This document shows positions 19,301 through 29,800 of a DNA stretch of 57,254 nt, piece after piece. Source of the stretch: an uncultured Prevotellaceae bacterium (GTDB lineage: Bacteria > Bacteroidota > Bacteroidia > Bacteroidales > Bacteroidaceae); NCBI GenBank assembly GCA_946407895.1, contig CAMJQA010000016.1:1-57254 (forward strand), read 5' to 3'. The notes below the pieces were generated by a model, which did not search any database, was not told where the DNA came from, and was given only the letters and a program-made list of their open reading frames with translations. Numbering within the stretch: position 1 is the stretch's first letter; each line of letters opens with the position of its first letter. A program made the position numbers and the translations under genes.

Positions 19301-19402
19301 AAGCCGCTGGTGAACGGACGTCATGATTCCACTTGGGCCACCACTGCGGAAGCAAAGAAATATATTGAGAGATACGGTGAGTTCCATAACATTAACGACT
19401 AA
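16328..19402 (+). CDS. Four-FAS1 fasciclin lipoprotein, first gene of the operon
   Basis: This is a 1024-residue protein with a lipoprotein signal (VCLLAACGALYAC, lipobox Cys after LYA). Four fasciclin-like blocks are visible by their threonine/valine-F-x-P/A-x-x-x-A cores: VFVADDDAWDAFF near residue 94, MFVPNDDAMWNYF near 401, FFLPSDSAMAYYY near 556 and AFIPTNEAIEEAI near 815. Conserved H-like segments (CVIHSINGVLNH at the C-terminus, IVHDGTNPIHGE) support FAS1 folds. FAS1 domains mediate adhesion or ligand binding. Being lipidated and placed ahead of SusC/SusD, it probably sits on the cell surface with them. The ligand is unknown. Confidence 0.85.
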   Translation: MRNRFSKWSRQSSRMVCLLAACGALYACHDEYLLDDEKPTWLNSSIYESLQEGATLNGKHVTFNTYLKLLGDKAVNPENVRPLTDVLSRTGSKTVFVADDDAWDAFFKYNATLPESNPWHYATSYDKLSVSQKKLLIHTSMLNNAIVMENLASSEGSGNSRPIRGEYMRRYTDVETTDSISHLKSDEIPYTYNPNEKDYWQRFREENGGNGIYMVVDSTLSMMLHFTSEHMAKNTVNDNDFSYFMGRPRVTSDVHIYDAKLIDKDAVCENGYVNITEKPLVPLASMAEVIRTNGRTKIFSHMLDRYCAPYYSGTITRAYKILHPEFEDSIFVKRYFSDNSFGHRKNNLEPGPNGTLQTYAPYLATQQNVEGKTDIVPSLKFDPAWNGFYDEVDAEKDMAAMFVPNDDAMWNYFTRGGGLQLVETYGDINMTYENEDDLFKNIDMIPLGTLQSLINLIMMRSFVGSVPSKMTKLRDDAQEQLFYAEDIDKIDTCFLASNGAVYVMNDVYGPADFTSVTSPAYISRNNKIIKWAIYDENKMSLNYYAYLKAMQSEFTFFLPSDSAMAYYYDPTSFISSTSRRAVAFTFNSTLPNTTCYRYSAVTGTIGNKLAGSNSSMQESEVTNRLKDILESHTIVHDGTNPIHGEDEYFLSKNGAPIKVVRDENGTVIQAMGGLQLENQRQGLENVNPGVAICNVKRPYEGLKNGQTYILDAPLVPTYRSVYSFLTGMKWVSENEFVEGYNYFDTDEEWYADDPYAKFFELTQIDEDLIRGCGLVDDNWQTTEQNAAMKKFRIFFDDKGLDYNIQFFNNYRYTAFIPTNEAIEEAIANGLPTWQDIEEDYRSHVKMEWSESDSMYMPTDSLATAADSIRIAAKITYLTNFIRYHFADNSVFADKSELPANEMVTGSYDKETGLFCKLLVERVKEGGETVLKVWDETVDASGQPHKYPTVGEKNVLARDISCNTKPTNLMSRVTLDASSACVIHSINGVLNHKPLVNGRHDSTWATTAEAKKYIERYGEFHNIND

Positions 19403-19413
19403 ATATTCCTACT

Positions 19414-22400
19414 ATGAATAAGATAGTTAAACTTTTACTGCTATGGGTCATTGCCCTTGTGGCGCTGCCCGTTAGTGCACAGCAACGACGTATCTCTGGT
19501 ACCGTATCTGATGATATCGACGTCATCATGGGTGCTAACGTCGTAGAAAGAGATAAGAATAACCGTATCGTCAGCCAGACGCAGACGGATATGAATGGTA
19601 ACTTCACCATGAATATTAAGGATCCCAACAACACGTTGGTCATCTCTTATATCGGTTATAAGACCTTCACCCAGAAGCTGGGCGGCAAGAACGTCTATAA
19701 GATTACCCTTGAGGACAACACCAAGGTCATCAAGCAGGTGGAGGTAAAGGGTGTTAAGAAGGCGCCCACCACGGGTCTGGAGATTCCTGCCCGCGAGTTA
19801 TCCGGTGCCGCGACAAAGTTCGACATGAGCGAGGTGGAAGGTCTGGCCTTCGAGTCTGTTGACCAGGCCCTGCAGGGTCAGATTCCCGGTCTGGACATCG
19901 TGCCCAACTCCGGTAACCTGGGTTCCGGTACAACCATGCGCCTGCGTGGTACCAGCACCATCAACGGTAACGCACAGCCCCTGATTGTTGTGAACGACCA
20001 CATCTTCGAATTGCCCGAGGATGCACAGGACGTCAACTTCGAGACGATGGATAACGAGGAGCAGTTCTCAACACTGCTGAACGTGAACCCCGAGGACATC
20101 GAGAGCATCACCGTGCTGAAGGATGCCGCCACCGCTGCAAAGTGGGGTATCAAGGGTTCTAACGGTGTTATCGAAATCAAGCTGCGCCGTGGTCACCGTG
20201 GTCCCACCAACGTCACCTTCTCATACAAGTTCAGCGGCACATGGCAGCCCGACGGCTACAAGATGCTGAACGGTGACGGATACACCATGATGCTGAAGGA
20301 GGCTTACTACAACCCCTATCAGGTGCCCACAAGCCTTCCCGAACTGGACTACAACATGGAGCTCCCCTACATCTACAACCACTACAGCCACAACACCGAC
20401 TGGGTTGACGCTGTGAAGCAGTTTGGTAAGGAGCACAAGTACTATGTAACCCTCTCCGGTGGTGGTGAGAAAGCTACCTTCCGTATCAGTGCCGGTTACG
20501 ACAAGAGCACCGGTTCCATCATCGGCCAGAAGCTCGACCGCTTCACCACGGCCACTGCACTGGACTACTGGGTGAGCGACCGCATCAAGTTCCAGAGCAA
20601 CCTGAACCTGACGTTCACCGACAACAACAAGAACTACGGCAACGACATTCTGGCCCGCGCCTACAAGGCCATGCCTAATATGAGCATCGACGAGTTCGAC
20701 GCTCAGGGTAACCGCACGGGCAACTACTTCAACATGCTGCCCCTGGCCTACGACTGGAATAGCGGCGACCAACTTGTAAACGACGGTACCATGACCTCCT
20801 ACCGTCTCAACGACATGTTCTTCAACGGCAACCCCGTTGCCATTGCAAAGCACGCGTGGAACAAGGAGAAGCAGTACAACCTGACCCCGCAGTTCAACAT
20901 CGAGTATAAGTTCCTTGGTGTTGACGACGACCACCACCGCCTGAACTATAAGGGCGATGTGCAGCTGGATATCTTCAACACCAGCCGCGACGAATATACC
21001 CCCAGCGAACTGAAGACCATGCCGTGGGTATGGGGTGGCGACAACCACACGAACTTCGTAAGAGACCCGAACGTTCCTACTTATTGGACGAACGAGCGTA
21101 ACGACGTGAGCAACTTCGAGTACAAGTCCATGCAGTTCTCTACGCGTCACGACCTGGCTTACTACTCCGCCTTCAAGAACCGCGACCACAGCGTGATGGC
21201 CCTGGCCCGTTTCGAGATGAACACCGGTCAGAGCAGCCAGCAGACGCTGGGTCTGTGGAACGTGCCCAACGGCATTACCGACCCCACGGTGGTAGCCATG
21301 CTCCGCGATGCAGGCGCCTCCAACGGCGAATGGCGCAGCCACAGCTTCTTCGAGCAGTTCCACTACTCCTACAAGAGTAAGTACTCTCTGGACGCTTCTG
21401 TACGTACCGACGGTAGCACCAGCTTCGGTAAGGGCCACAAGTACGGCACCTTCCCCTCCTTCGGTGCTCGTTGGAATATCATCGACGAGAACTGGATGCA
21501 GTGGAGCCGTAAGGTCATCAGCATGCTCTCCTTCCGTCCCACATGGGGTTTCACCGGTAACACCGGCGGTAGCGGCAGCAACCAGTACAACAAGTACTCC
21601 AACAATGGTCTCTTCACCAACCACACCGTCATCCAGCCTGAGAACCTGTCACTGACAGAGCTTCGCTGGGAGAAGACACGTCAGTGGAACCTCGGTTTCA
21701 ACCTGAACTTCCTGGAAGACCTGCTGAACTTCGAGTTTGAAATCTATAACAAGAAGACCACCGACCTGTTGATGAGAGACCTGCGCATCCCCAGCGCCAA
21801 CGGTTTCACCTACCTCAGCTGGGCTAACGTAGGTACCCTGCGCAACAAGGGTTGGGAGTTGAACGGTAGCACCGGTAAGTTTGCCCGCGTGGGTAAGTTC
21901 TCCATGAAGCTGCGTGGTAACATCGCCCAGAACTTCAACGAGGTAGAGGAGATGAATCCCCTCGTGCTGGAGGCCTTGAACGGTAGCGACAATTACCAGC
22001 CCGAGAACCTGGCGTACAACAAGCGTGTGCAGATAGGCAACGCCCTGGGTTCCATCTACGGTCTGCGCTATAAGGGCGTTTACCGCTATGACTACGACCA
22101 CAACGGCTATACACCGTCGTCCATCAATGCCTACGGCTATGCCGAGGTTGGCGAGACGGGTCGTGATGCACAGGGCAACCCCATCAACACCTCTGCCGCA
22201 GCTCTGCGCCGCGGCGAGAACTTCTCTTGCCCCATCGCCTACGATGCCGACGGCAATATGCTCACCGATGCCAAGGGTGTGCCCCTGCCCATGTACTATT
22301 GCTACAACGAGGGTACCCGCTACCAGTTCCAGGGTGGTGATGCCATCTACGAGGACGTGAACCACGACGGTCAGATTGACCGCTACGATATGGTCTATCT

Positions 22401-22914
22401 GGGCAACTCCAACCCCAAGTGCAACGGTGGTTTCGGTTTGCAGCTCTACTATGAGCGCTTCACGCTGAATGCCGGCTTCAACTTCCGTATGGGTAACCAG
22501 ATTGTGAACATGGCCCGTATGACCTACGAGAGCATGCGTAACAACGAGAACCAGAGCTTTGCTACGACATGGCGCTGGCGCAAGAACGGCGATGAGACCG
22601 TCATCCCGCGCGCTCTGAGTAACGTACAGGGCTTCCGCAGCTACAACTCCCTGCCCAGCGACCGCTATGTGGAGGATGGTAACTACCTGCGTCTGCAGTA
22701 CATCCAGTTGAGCTATGAGTTCGATGCCAAGAAGCTGAAGAAGTTTGGCGTACGCAACCTCAAGCTGTTCGCCTCTCTGAACAACATCTGGTGCTGGACC
22801 AAGTACACGGGTGTCGATCCCGACGTATCACCTCAGGGCTTTGCTGTCTGCGTCGATAACAGCCGTACACCCCGTACGAAGTCATTCACTTGCAGTGTAA
22901 ATCTTGGATTCTAA
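19414..22914 (+). CDS. SusC/RagA-type TonB-dependent outer-membrane transporter
   Basis: This is a 1166-residue protein. A signal peptide ends at VSA-QQR. Residues 25-105 form a carboxypeptidase-regulatory-like beta-sandwich (RRISGTVSDD, VISYIGYKTFTQKL). The plug covers about 120-265 (QIPGLDIVPNSGNLGSG, MRLRGTSTINGNAQPLIVVN, ITVLKDAATAAKWGIKGSNG), and a beta-barrel ends in SVNLGF with terminal Phe. These are hallmark SusC features; no STN signalling domain is present. It starts 12 bp after the fasciclin gene and 12 bp before its SusD partner. It would import a large ligand delivered by the SusD lid, using TonB energy. Confidence 0.95.
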   Translation: MNKIVKLLLLWVIALVALPVSAQQRRISGTVSDDIDVIMGANVVERDKNNRIVSQTQTDMNGNFTMNIKDPNNTLVISYIGYKTFTQKLGGKNVYKITLEDNTKVIKQVEVKGVKKAPTTGLEIPARELSGAATKFDMSEVEGLAFESVDQALQGQIPGLDIVPNSGNLGSGTTMRLRGTSTINGNAQPLIVVNDHIFELPEDAQDVNFETMDNEEQFSTLLNVNPEDIESITVLKDAATAAKWGIKGSNGVIEIKLRRGHRGPTNVTFSYKFSGTWQPDGYKMLNGDGYTMMLKEAYYNPYQVPTSLPELDYNMELPYIYNHYSHNTDWVDAVKQFGKEHKYYVTLSGGGEKATFRISAGYDKSTGSIIGQKLDRFTTATALDYWVSDRIKFQSNLNLTFTDNNKNYGNDILARAYKAMPNMSIDEFDAQGNRTGNYFNMLPLAYDWNSGDQLVNDGTMTSYRLNDMFFNGNPVAIAKHAWNKEKQYNLTPQFNIEYKFLGVDDDHHRLNYKGDVQLDIFNTSRDEYTPSELKTMPWVWGGDNHTNFVRDPNVPTYWTNERNDVSNFEYKSMQFSTRHDLAYYSAFKNRDHSVMALARFEMNTGQSSQQTLGLWNVPNGITDPTVVAMLRDAGASNGEWRSHSFFEQFHYSYKSKYSLDASVRTDGSTSFGKGHKYGTFPSFGARWNIIDENWMQWSRKVISMLSFRPTWGFTGNTGGSGSNQYNKYSNNGLFTNHTVIQPENLSLTELRWEKTRQWNLGFNLNFLEDLLNFEFEIYNKKTTDLLMRDLRIPSANGFTYLSWANVGTLRNKGWELNGSTGKFARVGKFSMKLRGNIAQNFNEVEEMNPLVLEALNGSDNYQPENLAYNKRVQIGNALGSIYGLRYKGVYRYDYDHNGYTPSSINAYGYAEVGETGRDAQGNPINTSAAALRRGENFSCPIAYDADGNMLTDAKGVPLPMYYCYNEGTRYQFQGGDAIYEDVNHDGQIDRYDMVYLGNSNPKCNGGFGLQLYYERFTLNAGFNFRMGNQIVNMARMTYESMRNNENQSFATTWRWRKNGDETVIPRALSNVQGFRSYNSLPSDRYVEDGNYLRLQYIQLSYEFDAKKLKKFGVRNLKLFASLNNIWCWTKYTGVDPDVSPQGFAVCVDNSRTPRTKSFTCSVNLGF

Positions 22915-22926
22915 AACTGAACGACA

Positions 22927-24879
22927 ATGAAAAAGAACAAATTATATCAATATGCATGCTTGCTGGGCCTGGTGGCCCTGAGCACCACGTCCTGCGAGGA
23001 CTGGCTTGAAGTCTATCCTCAGGACCGTATTGTGGAGGAACAATTCTGGGAAGACAAGAACGACCTCGAGGGTGTGCGCATTGCTGCCTACAAGCAGATG
23101 GCAAGCACCGTAGGTAAGTTGGCTGTCTGGGGCGACCTCCGCTCAGATTCCTATATCCTGAATCCCACCGAGGACGGTGCTCAAGGGAGTCGCGACCTCT
23201 ACAACGAGATTATGAAGGCCATGCCCGACTCCAGTATGAGCATCTTCGACTGGAGCCCTGTTTACACCACAATCAACTTCTGTAACAAGGTACTCTCCCA
23301 TGGCGAGGAGATTCTGGAGAAGGACAAGCAGTTCACCACTGCCGAGTGGCAGCAGATGCGGGCAGAGATAACGGCCCTGCGCGCACTGAACTACTTCTAT
23401 CTGATTCGTGCCTTCAAGGACGTGCCCTACACCACCAAGGTGATTAACAACGACACGCAGATAGAGGTCTTCGGCCAGACCAACCAGCTGGACATCCTGG
23501 ACTCCATCATCCTTGACTGCGAACGCGTAAAGGGCCAGGCCCGCAACCGTTTCGCTTCAATGTCAGACACGAAGGGCCTGATTACGAACAGCGCCATCTA
23601 CGCCATGCTCTCTGACATGTACCTGTGGCGAGCTGCCCTCCATCAGGGCCGCAGCCGCCAGGGCCTGAACGCCACGGATACCGTGCGCGTTGATACGGGC
23701 CTGGTTGCTCACTCTGTTCGCGACGACTATCAGAAGGCTATCGACTATGCCGACCTGTCGCTGAGCGTACTGGCTGCACAGAATGCAGAGAATATGGATA
23801 ATCAGAACATAGGAAGCGGTTACATCAGAACCCTTGCGACTGAAACTGAGAACTATGGTCTGGCCAACTGCAACATGTACAAGAACGACTTCGAGGGTGT
23901 TACCGCTGGAACCATTCCGCAATTGGAAGCCCACCGGGCTATCTTCATTGATGGTAACAGCAACGAGGGCATCCTGGAGCTGCAGGCTCAAAGCAACCAG
24001 TGGTCAAATGGTACGCTGAATTCCCTATGGGGCAACAATGCCGGCACGCACCTCAGTGTAAGCCCCGAGGCCATCGGTAAGATTTACAATGGCGATATCG
24101 GCTCTGATGCTGCCAAGTTCGACAGCCGCGTATGGCTCTCTGCCCAGAACCGCATCGTGACGGGTACTACCGGTGGTTCCAACACGGCTCTGGCCGGTTA
24201 CTACAACATCAAGTACACCGAATCTGAGATTCGTCTGACCGATGGCACCAGCAAAGACCTGAGCGTGAGAATTGAGGCATCTAACGCCCAATATCGTAAC
24301 TGGATTATCTATCGTATGACGGATGTCATGCTGATGAAGGCTGAGGCACTGGCCTCTCTTGGCGGCAGCGACAACACCAAGCTGGCGCAGCAGATATGCA
24401 ACGCCATCCACCGCCGTTCATACTGCAACTACAATATAGCGTCCGACGTACCCACCACCGACGTCACAGCTTCCGGCTCGAATGTCGGCAATGCTGCCAC
24501 CGTAACGGGTGTATCCGGCCTTACCAACGAGGGCGGCGTACGCATGGTACTCAACGAACGCCAGATTGAGTTGCTGGGCGAGGGTAAGCGCTGGTTCGAC
24601 CTGGTACGCTGGGCAGAGCGCTATGCTTACCGTGCCTCCGATCCCCTCGACGAGCGTGAGGCTACCGAGGAGAACCCCGTCACCAACGGACAGCGTGGTG
24701 TAGAGCTGATGGCTGAGACGTTCATGAAGAACACCTACAGCAACCTCTGGACTACACTGAAGAACCGTATCAAGAACCGCTATGGCCTCTACTGCCCCGT
24801 GTACTACATGGAGGTGAAGGCCGGCGAAGGCAAGATTATACAGAACCCCGTTTGGAACAAGTCTAAGTACGACAGATAA
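22927..24879 (+). CDS. SusD/RagB-type surface lipoprotein, partner of the first SusC
   Basis: This is a 650-residue lipoprotein: MKKNKLYQYACLLGLVALST followed by lipobox TTSC. The SusD signature helix pairs are present (EDWLEVYPQD at the start, ITALRALNYFYLIRAFKDVPY in the TPR-like part, and the C-terminal NERQIELLGEGKRWFDLVRW, which is highly characteristic). It forms the substrate-binding lid over SusC. It lies 12 bp from both neighbours. Confidence 0.95.
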   Translation: MKKNKLYQYACLLGLVALSTTSCEDWLEVYPQDRIVEEQFWEDKNDLEGVRIAAYKQMASTVGKLAVWGDLRSDSYILNPTEDGAQGSRDLYNEIMKAMPDSSMSIFDWSPVYTTINFCNKVLSHGEEILEKDKQFTTAEWQQMRAEITALRALNYFYLIRAFKDVPYTTKVINNDTQIEVFGQTNQLDILDSIILDCERVKGQARNRFASMSDTKGLITNSAIYAMLSDMYLWRAALHQGRSRQGLNATDTVRVDTGLVAHSVRDDYQKAIDYADLSLSVLAAQNAENMDNQNIGSGYIRTLATETENYGLANCNMYKNDFEGVTAGTIPQLEAHRAIFIDGNSNEGILELQAQSNQWSNGTLNSLWGNNAGTHLSVSPEAIGKIYNGDIGSDAAKFDSRVWLSAQNRIVTGTTGGSNTALAGYYNIKYTESEIRLTDGTSKDLSVRIEASNAQYRNWIIYRMTDVMLMKAEALASLGGSDNTKLAQQICNAIHRRSYCNYNIASDVPTTDVTASGSNVGNAATVTGVSGLTNEGGVRMVLNERQIELLGEGKRWFDLVRWAERYAYRASDPLDEREATEENPVTNGQRGVELMAETFMKNTYSNLWTTLKNRIKNRYGLYCPVYYMEVKAGEGKIIQNPVWNKSKYDR

Positions 24880-24891
24880 TACAACAAAGCT

Positions 24892-26838
24892 ATGGTTAAG
24901 AATATATTTAATAAGTATATCGGTCTGCTCACCATTGGTGCCGTCATTATGGCGGTGCCAGGGTGCACCGATTCCTGGGATGACCACTACATCAACGAGA
25001 GTGGTAACACGGCTGCGACCCAGACCCTCTGGGAAGTGATCAGCACGAATCCCAATTTGACGAAATTCGCCACAATCGCAAAGCATGCCAAGTACTATAA
25101 GGACGACACGCACCCCGTAACGACTTATACCTATGCCGACATGCTGAACAGTGGCATGGTAAATACTGTATGGGCGCCCGAAGACAGCGATTTTCCCGAT
25201 GCAGAGTATCAGAAATGGCTACAGATGTGCGAGACCAACGGCTACAACGTGCAGCAGCAGTTTATGGGCAACCATATCGCACTGTGGCGCCATGCCATCT
25301 CCGATGACAAAGTAGATAGCGTGAAGATGATCAACGGCAAGAACCTCATCTTCGACAAGAAGGCCATGACGATGGAAGGCGTAGCCATCAACAGCAGCAA
25401 GGTTAACATCCCTGCCGTGAACGGTACACTGCACATCATCAAGGGCACCACACCTTTCCGCTACAACTTCTACGAGTACCTGAAGTACAGTGGCGAGCTG
25501 AATGAGATGGGTGCCTACGTGGTAAGCCGCGACACCACCTACTTCTCAGAAGGTGCCAGCATTGAGGGTATTCCCGACAAGGACGGACGTCCCACCTACG
25601 TGGATAGCGTGTATTTCACAACCAGCCTGCTGAGAAACGGCAACTACCTGCCCAATGTGGATGCCGACAAGTGGCTGATGGCATGGAAGGGTTTTTCAGA
25701 CAACTTCATGGGCGAGGATTCCACTTTCGTGATGCTCATGCTCACCGATGCTGCATGGAATGCCACCATCGAGAAACTGAAGCCCCACTATCAGTACGCC
25801 AGCACCTACGAGGATATGAACAAGCAGGAGCAGCAGCAGAAGGCTTCAACCGTCTTCTTCAGCGACCTGAATCCCGACTCCTTGCAGGACATGAGCCTCA
25901 AGATGGACATCACCACCCCGGGCTTGTTCAACATCCACAAGCAGCCTAAGATTGGTGGTGTACAGACGGGTACGCCCTGGACTATTGAGCACTTCATTCA
26001 GACAAAGGGACAGGAGGCAGAATATCTGCTGAACACGCGTAACGACACCCTGCGCTCTACACCCATCTGGAATCAGACAGAACTGTTCAACGGTGAGCTG
26101 AAGGAGATGAGTAACGGTTATGCCTACCTGGTTAACCAGTGGGCTTTCCCGAAGGAATATTATTTCCCCGATGTCGATGTTGAAGTTGGTGGCAGTTACA
26201 TGTTCTACAACCACGGTGTGAATGGTTTCTGGAGAGGTACGGGTCAGACCGTTACCTTCAGCAACAACACCTACTCCTATATTGCCGAGAAGTATGGCCG
26301 CGTAAGTAAGAACAACTACTACCGACTGGCTCCCGAAGGTTCCGGCGTGAACCTGCAGGGTCAGCTCAGGCTCTATGGTAACTTCAATGAAGCCTACACG
26401 CCCAATGCTCAGGTAATGAGCGGTAAGTATGACATCTACATGGTCATGGTGCCCGACTGGTACTACAACATCTCCCGTTCTGGCCAGTTAGACTCTGTTT
26501 ACTACGACTCAGCCTACGTAGATTCCATTGCCCAGAAGAGCAAGTACAAGATGAAGTTACAGGTGAAGTATAACAACGGCGGTTCAAAGGACGCCACCTC
26601 AAAGCAAGTCACCGTGGAATACGATGGTATGAAGGTTGACACGCTGCTGGTGATGGAAAACTTTGAATTCCCCTACTCTTATAAGAATATCCGTTTCAGC
26701 TATCCCTTGCTGATCATCCAGCAGGGTGTAAGCACCACGGATATCAGAAGGAACTACACGCGATTCCTTAACATTGACCGTGTAATCCTCAGGAGTAAAG
26801 AGGATGGAAGTGAAATTGAAGTTGCCCCTAAACTATAG
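24892..26838 (+). CDS. Fasciclin-domain lipoprotein, fourth gene of the operon
   Basis: This is a 648-residue lipoprotein (AVPGC lipobox, then TDSWDDHYINESG). Residues about 45-195 form a FAS1-like domain: LWEVISTNPNLTKFATIAK, a VWAPEDSDF block in place of the TVFAPTN block, and a closing VNIPAVNGTLHIIKGTTPF. A second divergent FAS1-like region may follow (YNFYEYLKYSGELN to FVMLMLTDAAWN). The C-terminal 250 residues are beta-rich and unassigned. It sits between the two SusCD pairs with 12-bp and 7-bp gaps, so each SusCD pair is preceded by its own fasciclin protein. Confidence 0.8.
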   Translation: MVKNIFNKYIGLLTIGAVIMAVPGCTDSWDDHYINESGNTAATQTLWEVISTNPNLTKFATIAKHAKYYKDDTHPVTTYTYADMLNSGMVNTVWAPEDSDFPDAEYQKWLQMCETNGYNVQQQFMGNHIALWRHAISDDKVDSVKMINGKNLIFDKKAMTMEGVAINSSKVNIPAVNGTLHIIKGTTPFRYNFYEYLKYSGELNEMGAYVVSRDTTYFSEGASIEGIPDKDGRPTYVDSVYFTTSLLRNGNYLPNVDADKWLMAWKGFSDNFMGEDSTFVMLMLTDAAWNATIEKLKPHYQYASTYEDMNKQEQQQKASTVFFSDLNPDSLQDMSLKMDITTPGLFNIHKQPKIGGVQTGTPWTIEHFIQTKGQEAEYLLNTRNDTLRSTPIWNQTELFNGELKEMSNGYAYLVNQWAFPKEYYFPDVDVEVGGSYMFYNHGVNGFWRGTGQTVTFSNNTYSYIAEKYGRVSKNNYYRLAPEGSGVNLQGQLRLYGNFNEAYTPNAQVMSGKYDIYMVMVPDWYYNISRSGQLDSVYYDSAYVDSIAQKSKYKMKLQVKYNNGGSKDATSKQVTVEYDGMKVDTLLVMENFEFPYSYKNIRFSYPLLIIQQGVSTTDIRRNYTRFLNIDRVILRSKEDGSEIEVAPKL

Positions 26839-26845
26839 AAGAATT

Positions 26846-29800
26846 ATGGAAAACAGAATAAGCTATAAATACCTGCACGAAGCCTTTGGCTTAGGCTTGT
26901 GCTGCATGATGCTTTTCGGTCTGAGCGCCAATGTGCTGGCTCAGGAAGAGGATGAGGTCGAAGAGGTTACCGTACGCCGCATCGCCAAAGCCCCCAAAAA
27001 GCAATACGAGACGAAGAGCATCCACGGTGTCATCACCGATGACGCCACTGGCGAGGCAATGGGTGGTGTGCGTATTCAGGCCCTGGGCCTGGAGCAGTAC
27101 TCCACACTGACCGAGGAAGACGGTTCCTACAAGCTGGATATCCCCGTGTTCTCGGATGCCGTATATGTGTATGCAGAAGGTTACAACCCCTTGCAAATTG
27201 CGGTGAAGGACGGCGAGGCTAACGGAAAGCTCATCGTCACCACCTTTAGCCCCTTCTATACCGAAGGCACCAGCATCACCGCCCAGCGTAGCATCACGCT
27301 GAACGAGACGAGCGACATCAGCCTGGAGCCCGAAATAGAGAAGCAGCTGGCTGGCGACATCCGCACCATCAACCGCAGCGGCGCACCCGGTCAGGGACTC
27401 TACATGAACATCCGCGGTATCAGCTCGCTCAATGCCAACGCACAGCCGCTGATTGTACTGGACGGCAATATCATCGACCCCCAGTATGACCGTAACTTCC
27501 TGCACGAGGGTTATGTAAACAACCTGCTCTCCTGCATCGATCCTGAGAACGTCGAGAGCATCCAGGTGCTGAAGAATGCCACAGCCCTCTATGGTGCCAA
27601 GGGTGCCAACGGCGTGGTGATTATCAACACAAAGCGTGGTAAGAGCATGGCCACCAAGATTGGCGTACGCATCTATGGCGGTGCAGAGCTGGCTCCCCGC
27701 AAGCTCGACATGCTGAACGGCGACCAGTACACCGGTTACCTGAGCGACCTCATCAGCACCAAGCACGGTGTCAGGGCTACGGCACTCAGCTCATACCGTT
27801 TCCTGGACAAGAGCCCCAGCAACTACTACCGCAACGTGTTCAACAACAACACAGACTGGCAGAAGGATATGTACCGCACGGCCATGACGCAGAACTACAA
27901 GATTAACGTAGAAGGTGGTGACGACATCGGTATGTATGCCCTCTCACTGGGCTATGCCAAGAGCGAAAGCACGGGCAAGGGCAACGACATGGACCGTCTG
28001 AACCTGCGCTTCAACACCGACATCAAGATAGCCGAGAAGATTAAGACTGGCATCGACATTGCCTTCAACCAGAACAGCTACAACCTGCTGGACAATGGTT
28101 GGTCTGAGGACTACAGCATGCAGAACATCGGTTCACCCAACGTGCTGGGCGTGGTTCAGGCTCCCTTCATCAGTCCCTACACTTGGTACTATGATGAGAA
28201 ATCTACGGCCCCCTACTCTGCCGACCGCCTGAAACTGTCCAAGGAGTACTCCGGTAAGTATGCTGCCACCAGCAGTAACTGGATTCAGAACCCCTTCCGT
28301 TACCCTATCACTGTAGGTGACAACGGTGGCATCAACGAGGCCCTGCGCAACCCCTATTGGATTATCGAGAACGGTGAAGGCAAGAACAAGAACTACGCCC
28401 AGATTACGCAGATTGGCCTGAACGTAAGTCCCAAGTACCAGATTACAAAGCAGCTGAGCATCAGCGACCGCTTCAACTACAACCTGGTGCGCACCAACGA
28501 GAAGTACTATCTGCCCGTCAACGGTGCCAACAACTACTACCTGCAAGACCTGGGTTACATCAACAGTGTGCTGAAGACCCTGTTTGCCAAGGAGACTACG
28601 TTGCAGAACGACCTGCGCGTTGAATGGGGTAACATCTATGGTGCCCATGCCATTAACGTATTCGCCGGCTGGCGCTATAACAACTACTCCTACAGCTACA
28701 ACTACATGACGGGTTACAACAACTCTAACGACAAGTTGCCCACCCTGAGCAAGAGTATGCAGTATGTGAACTACGGCGGCACGAAGGATAACTGGATTGA
28801 CATGACCTATTATCTGGATGCCAGCTACAACTTCAAGAACCGTTACTTTGCCGACTTCACCCTGAGCAGTCAGGCAGGCAGCCGCTTCGGTGACAACACG
28901 AAGAGCGGCTTCCAGCTGGCAGGTGTTAGCTGGGGTATCTTCCCCTCGCTGCAGCTGGGCTGGCTTATCAGCAATGAGAACTGGTTCAAGACGGGCAAGG
29001 GCATCCAGTACCTGAAGCTGACCGCCGGTGTAGATCAGAGCGGTAACGACGACCTGGACTACTACGCAGCCCGCACCTACTGGGAGAGCCAGTACGTAAC
29101 GAAGAACACGGTAGGCCTGTTCCTGAAGAACATCGAGAACAGCACTATCCAGTGGGAGACCACCACGAAGTACAACATAGGCTTGCAGGGCAGCTTCCTG
29201 AACAACCGCCTGCATGCAGGTCTGGATCTGTTCTGGCACAAGACCGACAACCTGCTCACCCTGAAGCAGCTGAGCTACATATCCGGCGTACAAGACAACT
29301 ACTGGACTAACGAAGGCGCAATGACCAACAAGGGCTTCGAGGTGAATGCCACCGCTGCACTCATCAACAAGAAGAACTGGAAGTGGGAAGTTGGTGCTAC
29401 CGTAGGCCACTACAACAACAAGATTACCGAACTGCCCAGCTCGAACCGCATTGAGCTGCAGGATGTAAACGGCGGCCATAAGCAGGTGATCAACGGCTAC
29501 ACGAACAGTATTTTCGGCAAGGACAACGTGCTGACGGCTGTGGGTCATGCCGCAGGCAGCTTCTATGGCTGGCAGACCGATGGCATCCTGGCCAGCAATG
29601 CCGAGGCCAGCACCGCCGGTGCAATGGGCTACCTGAAGTATCCTACTGGCCTTGCTGATGCCGACAAGAAGTATTATGACTTCCAGGCCGGTGACGTTAA
29701 GTTCGTGGACCAGAACGGCGACGGCGTGATTGACGATGCAGACCGCGTTGTGATTGGCAACCCCAACCCCGACATCTACGGTAACATCTTCACAGCCCTC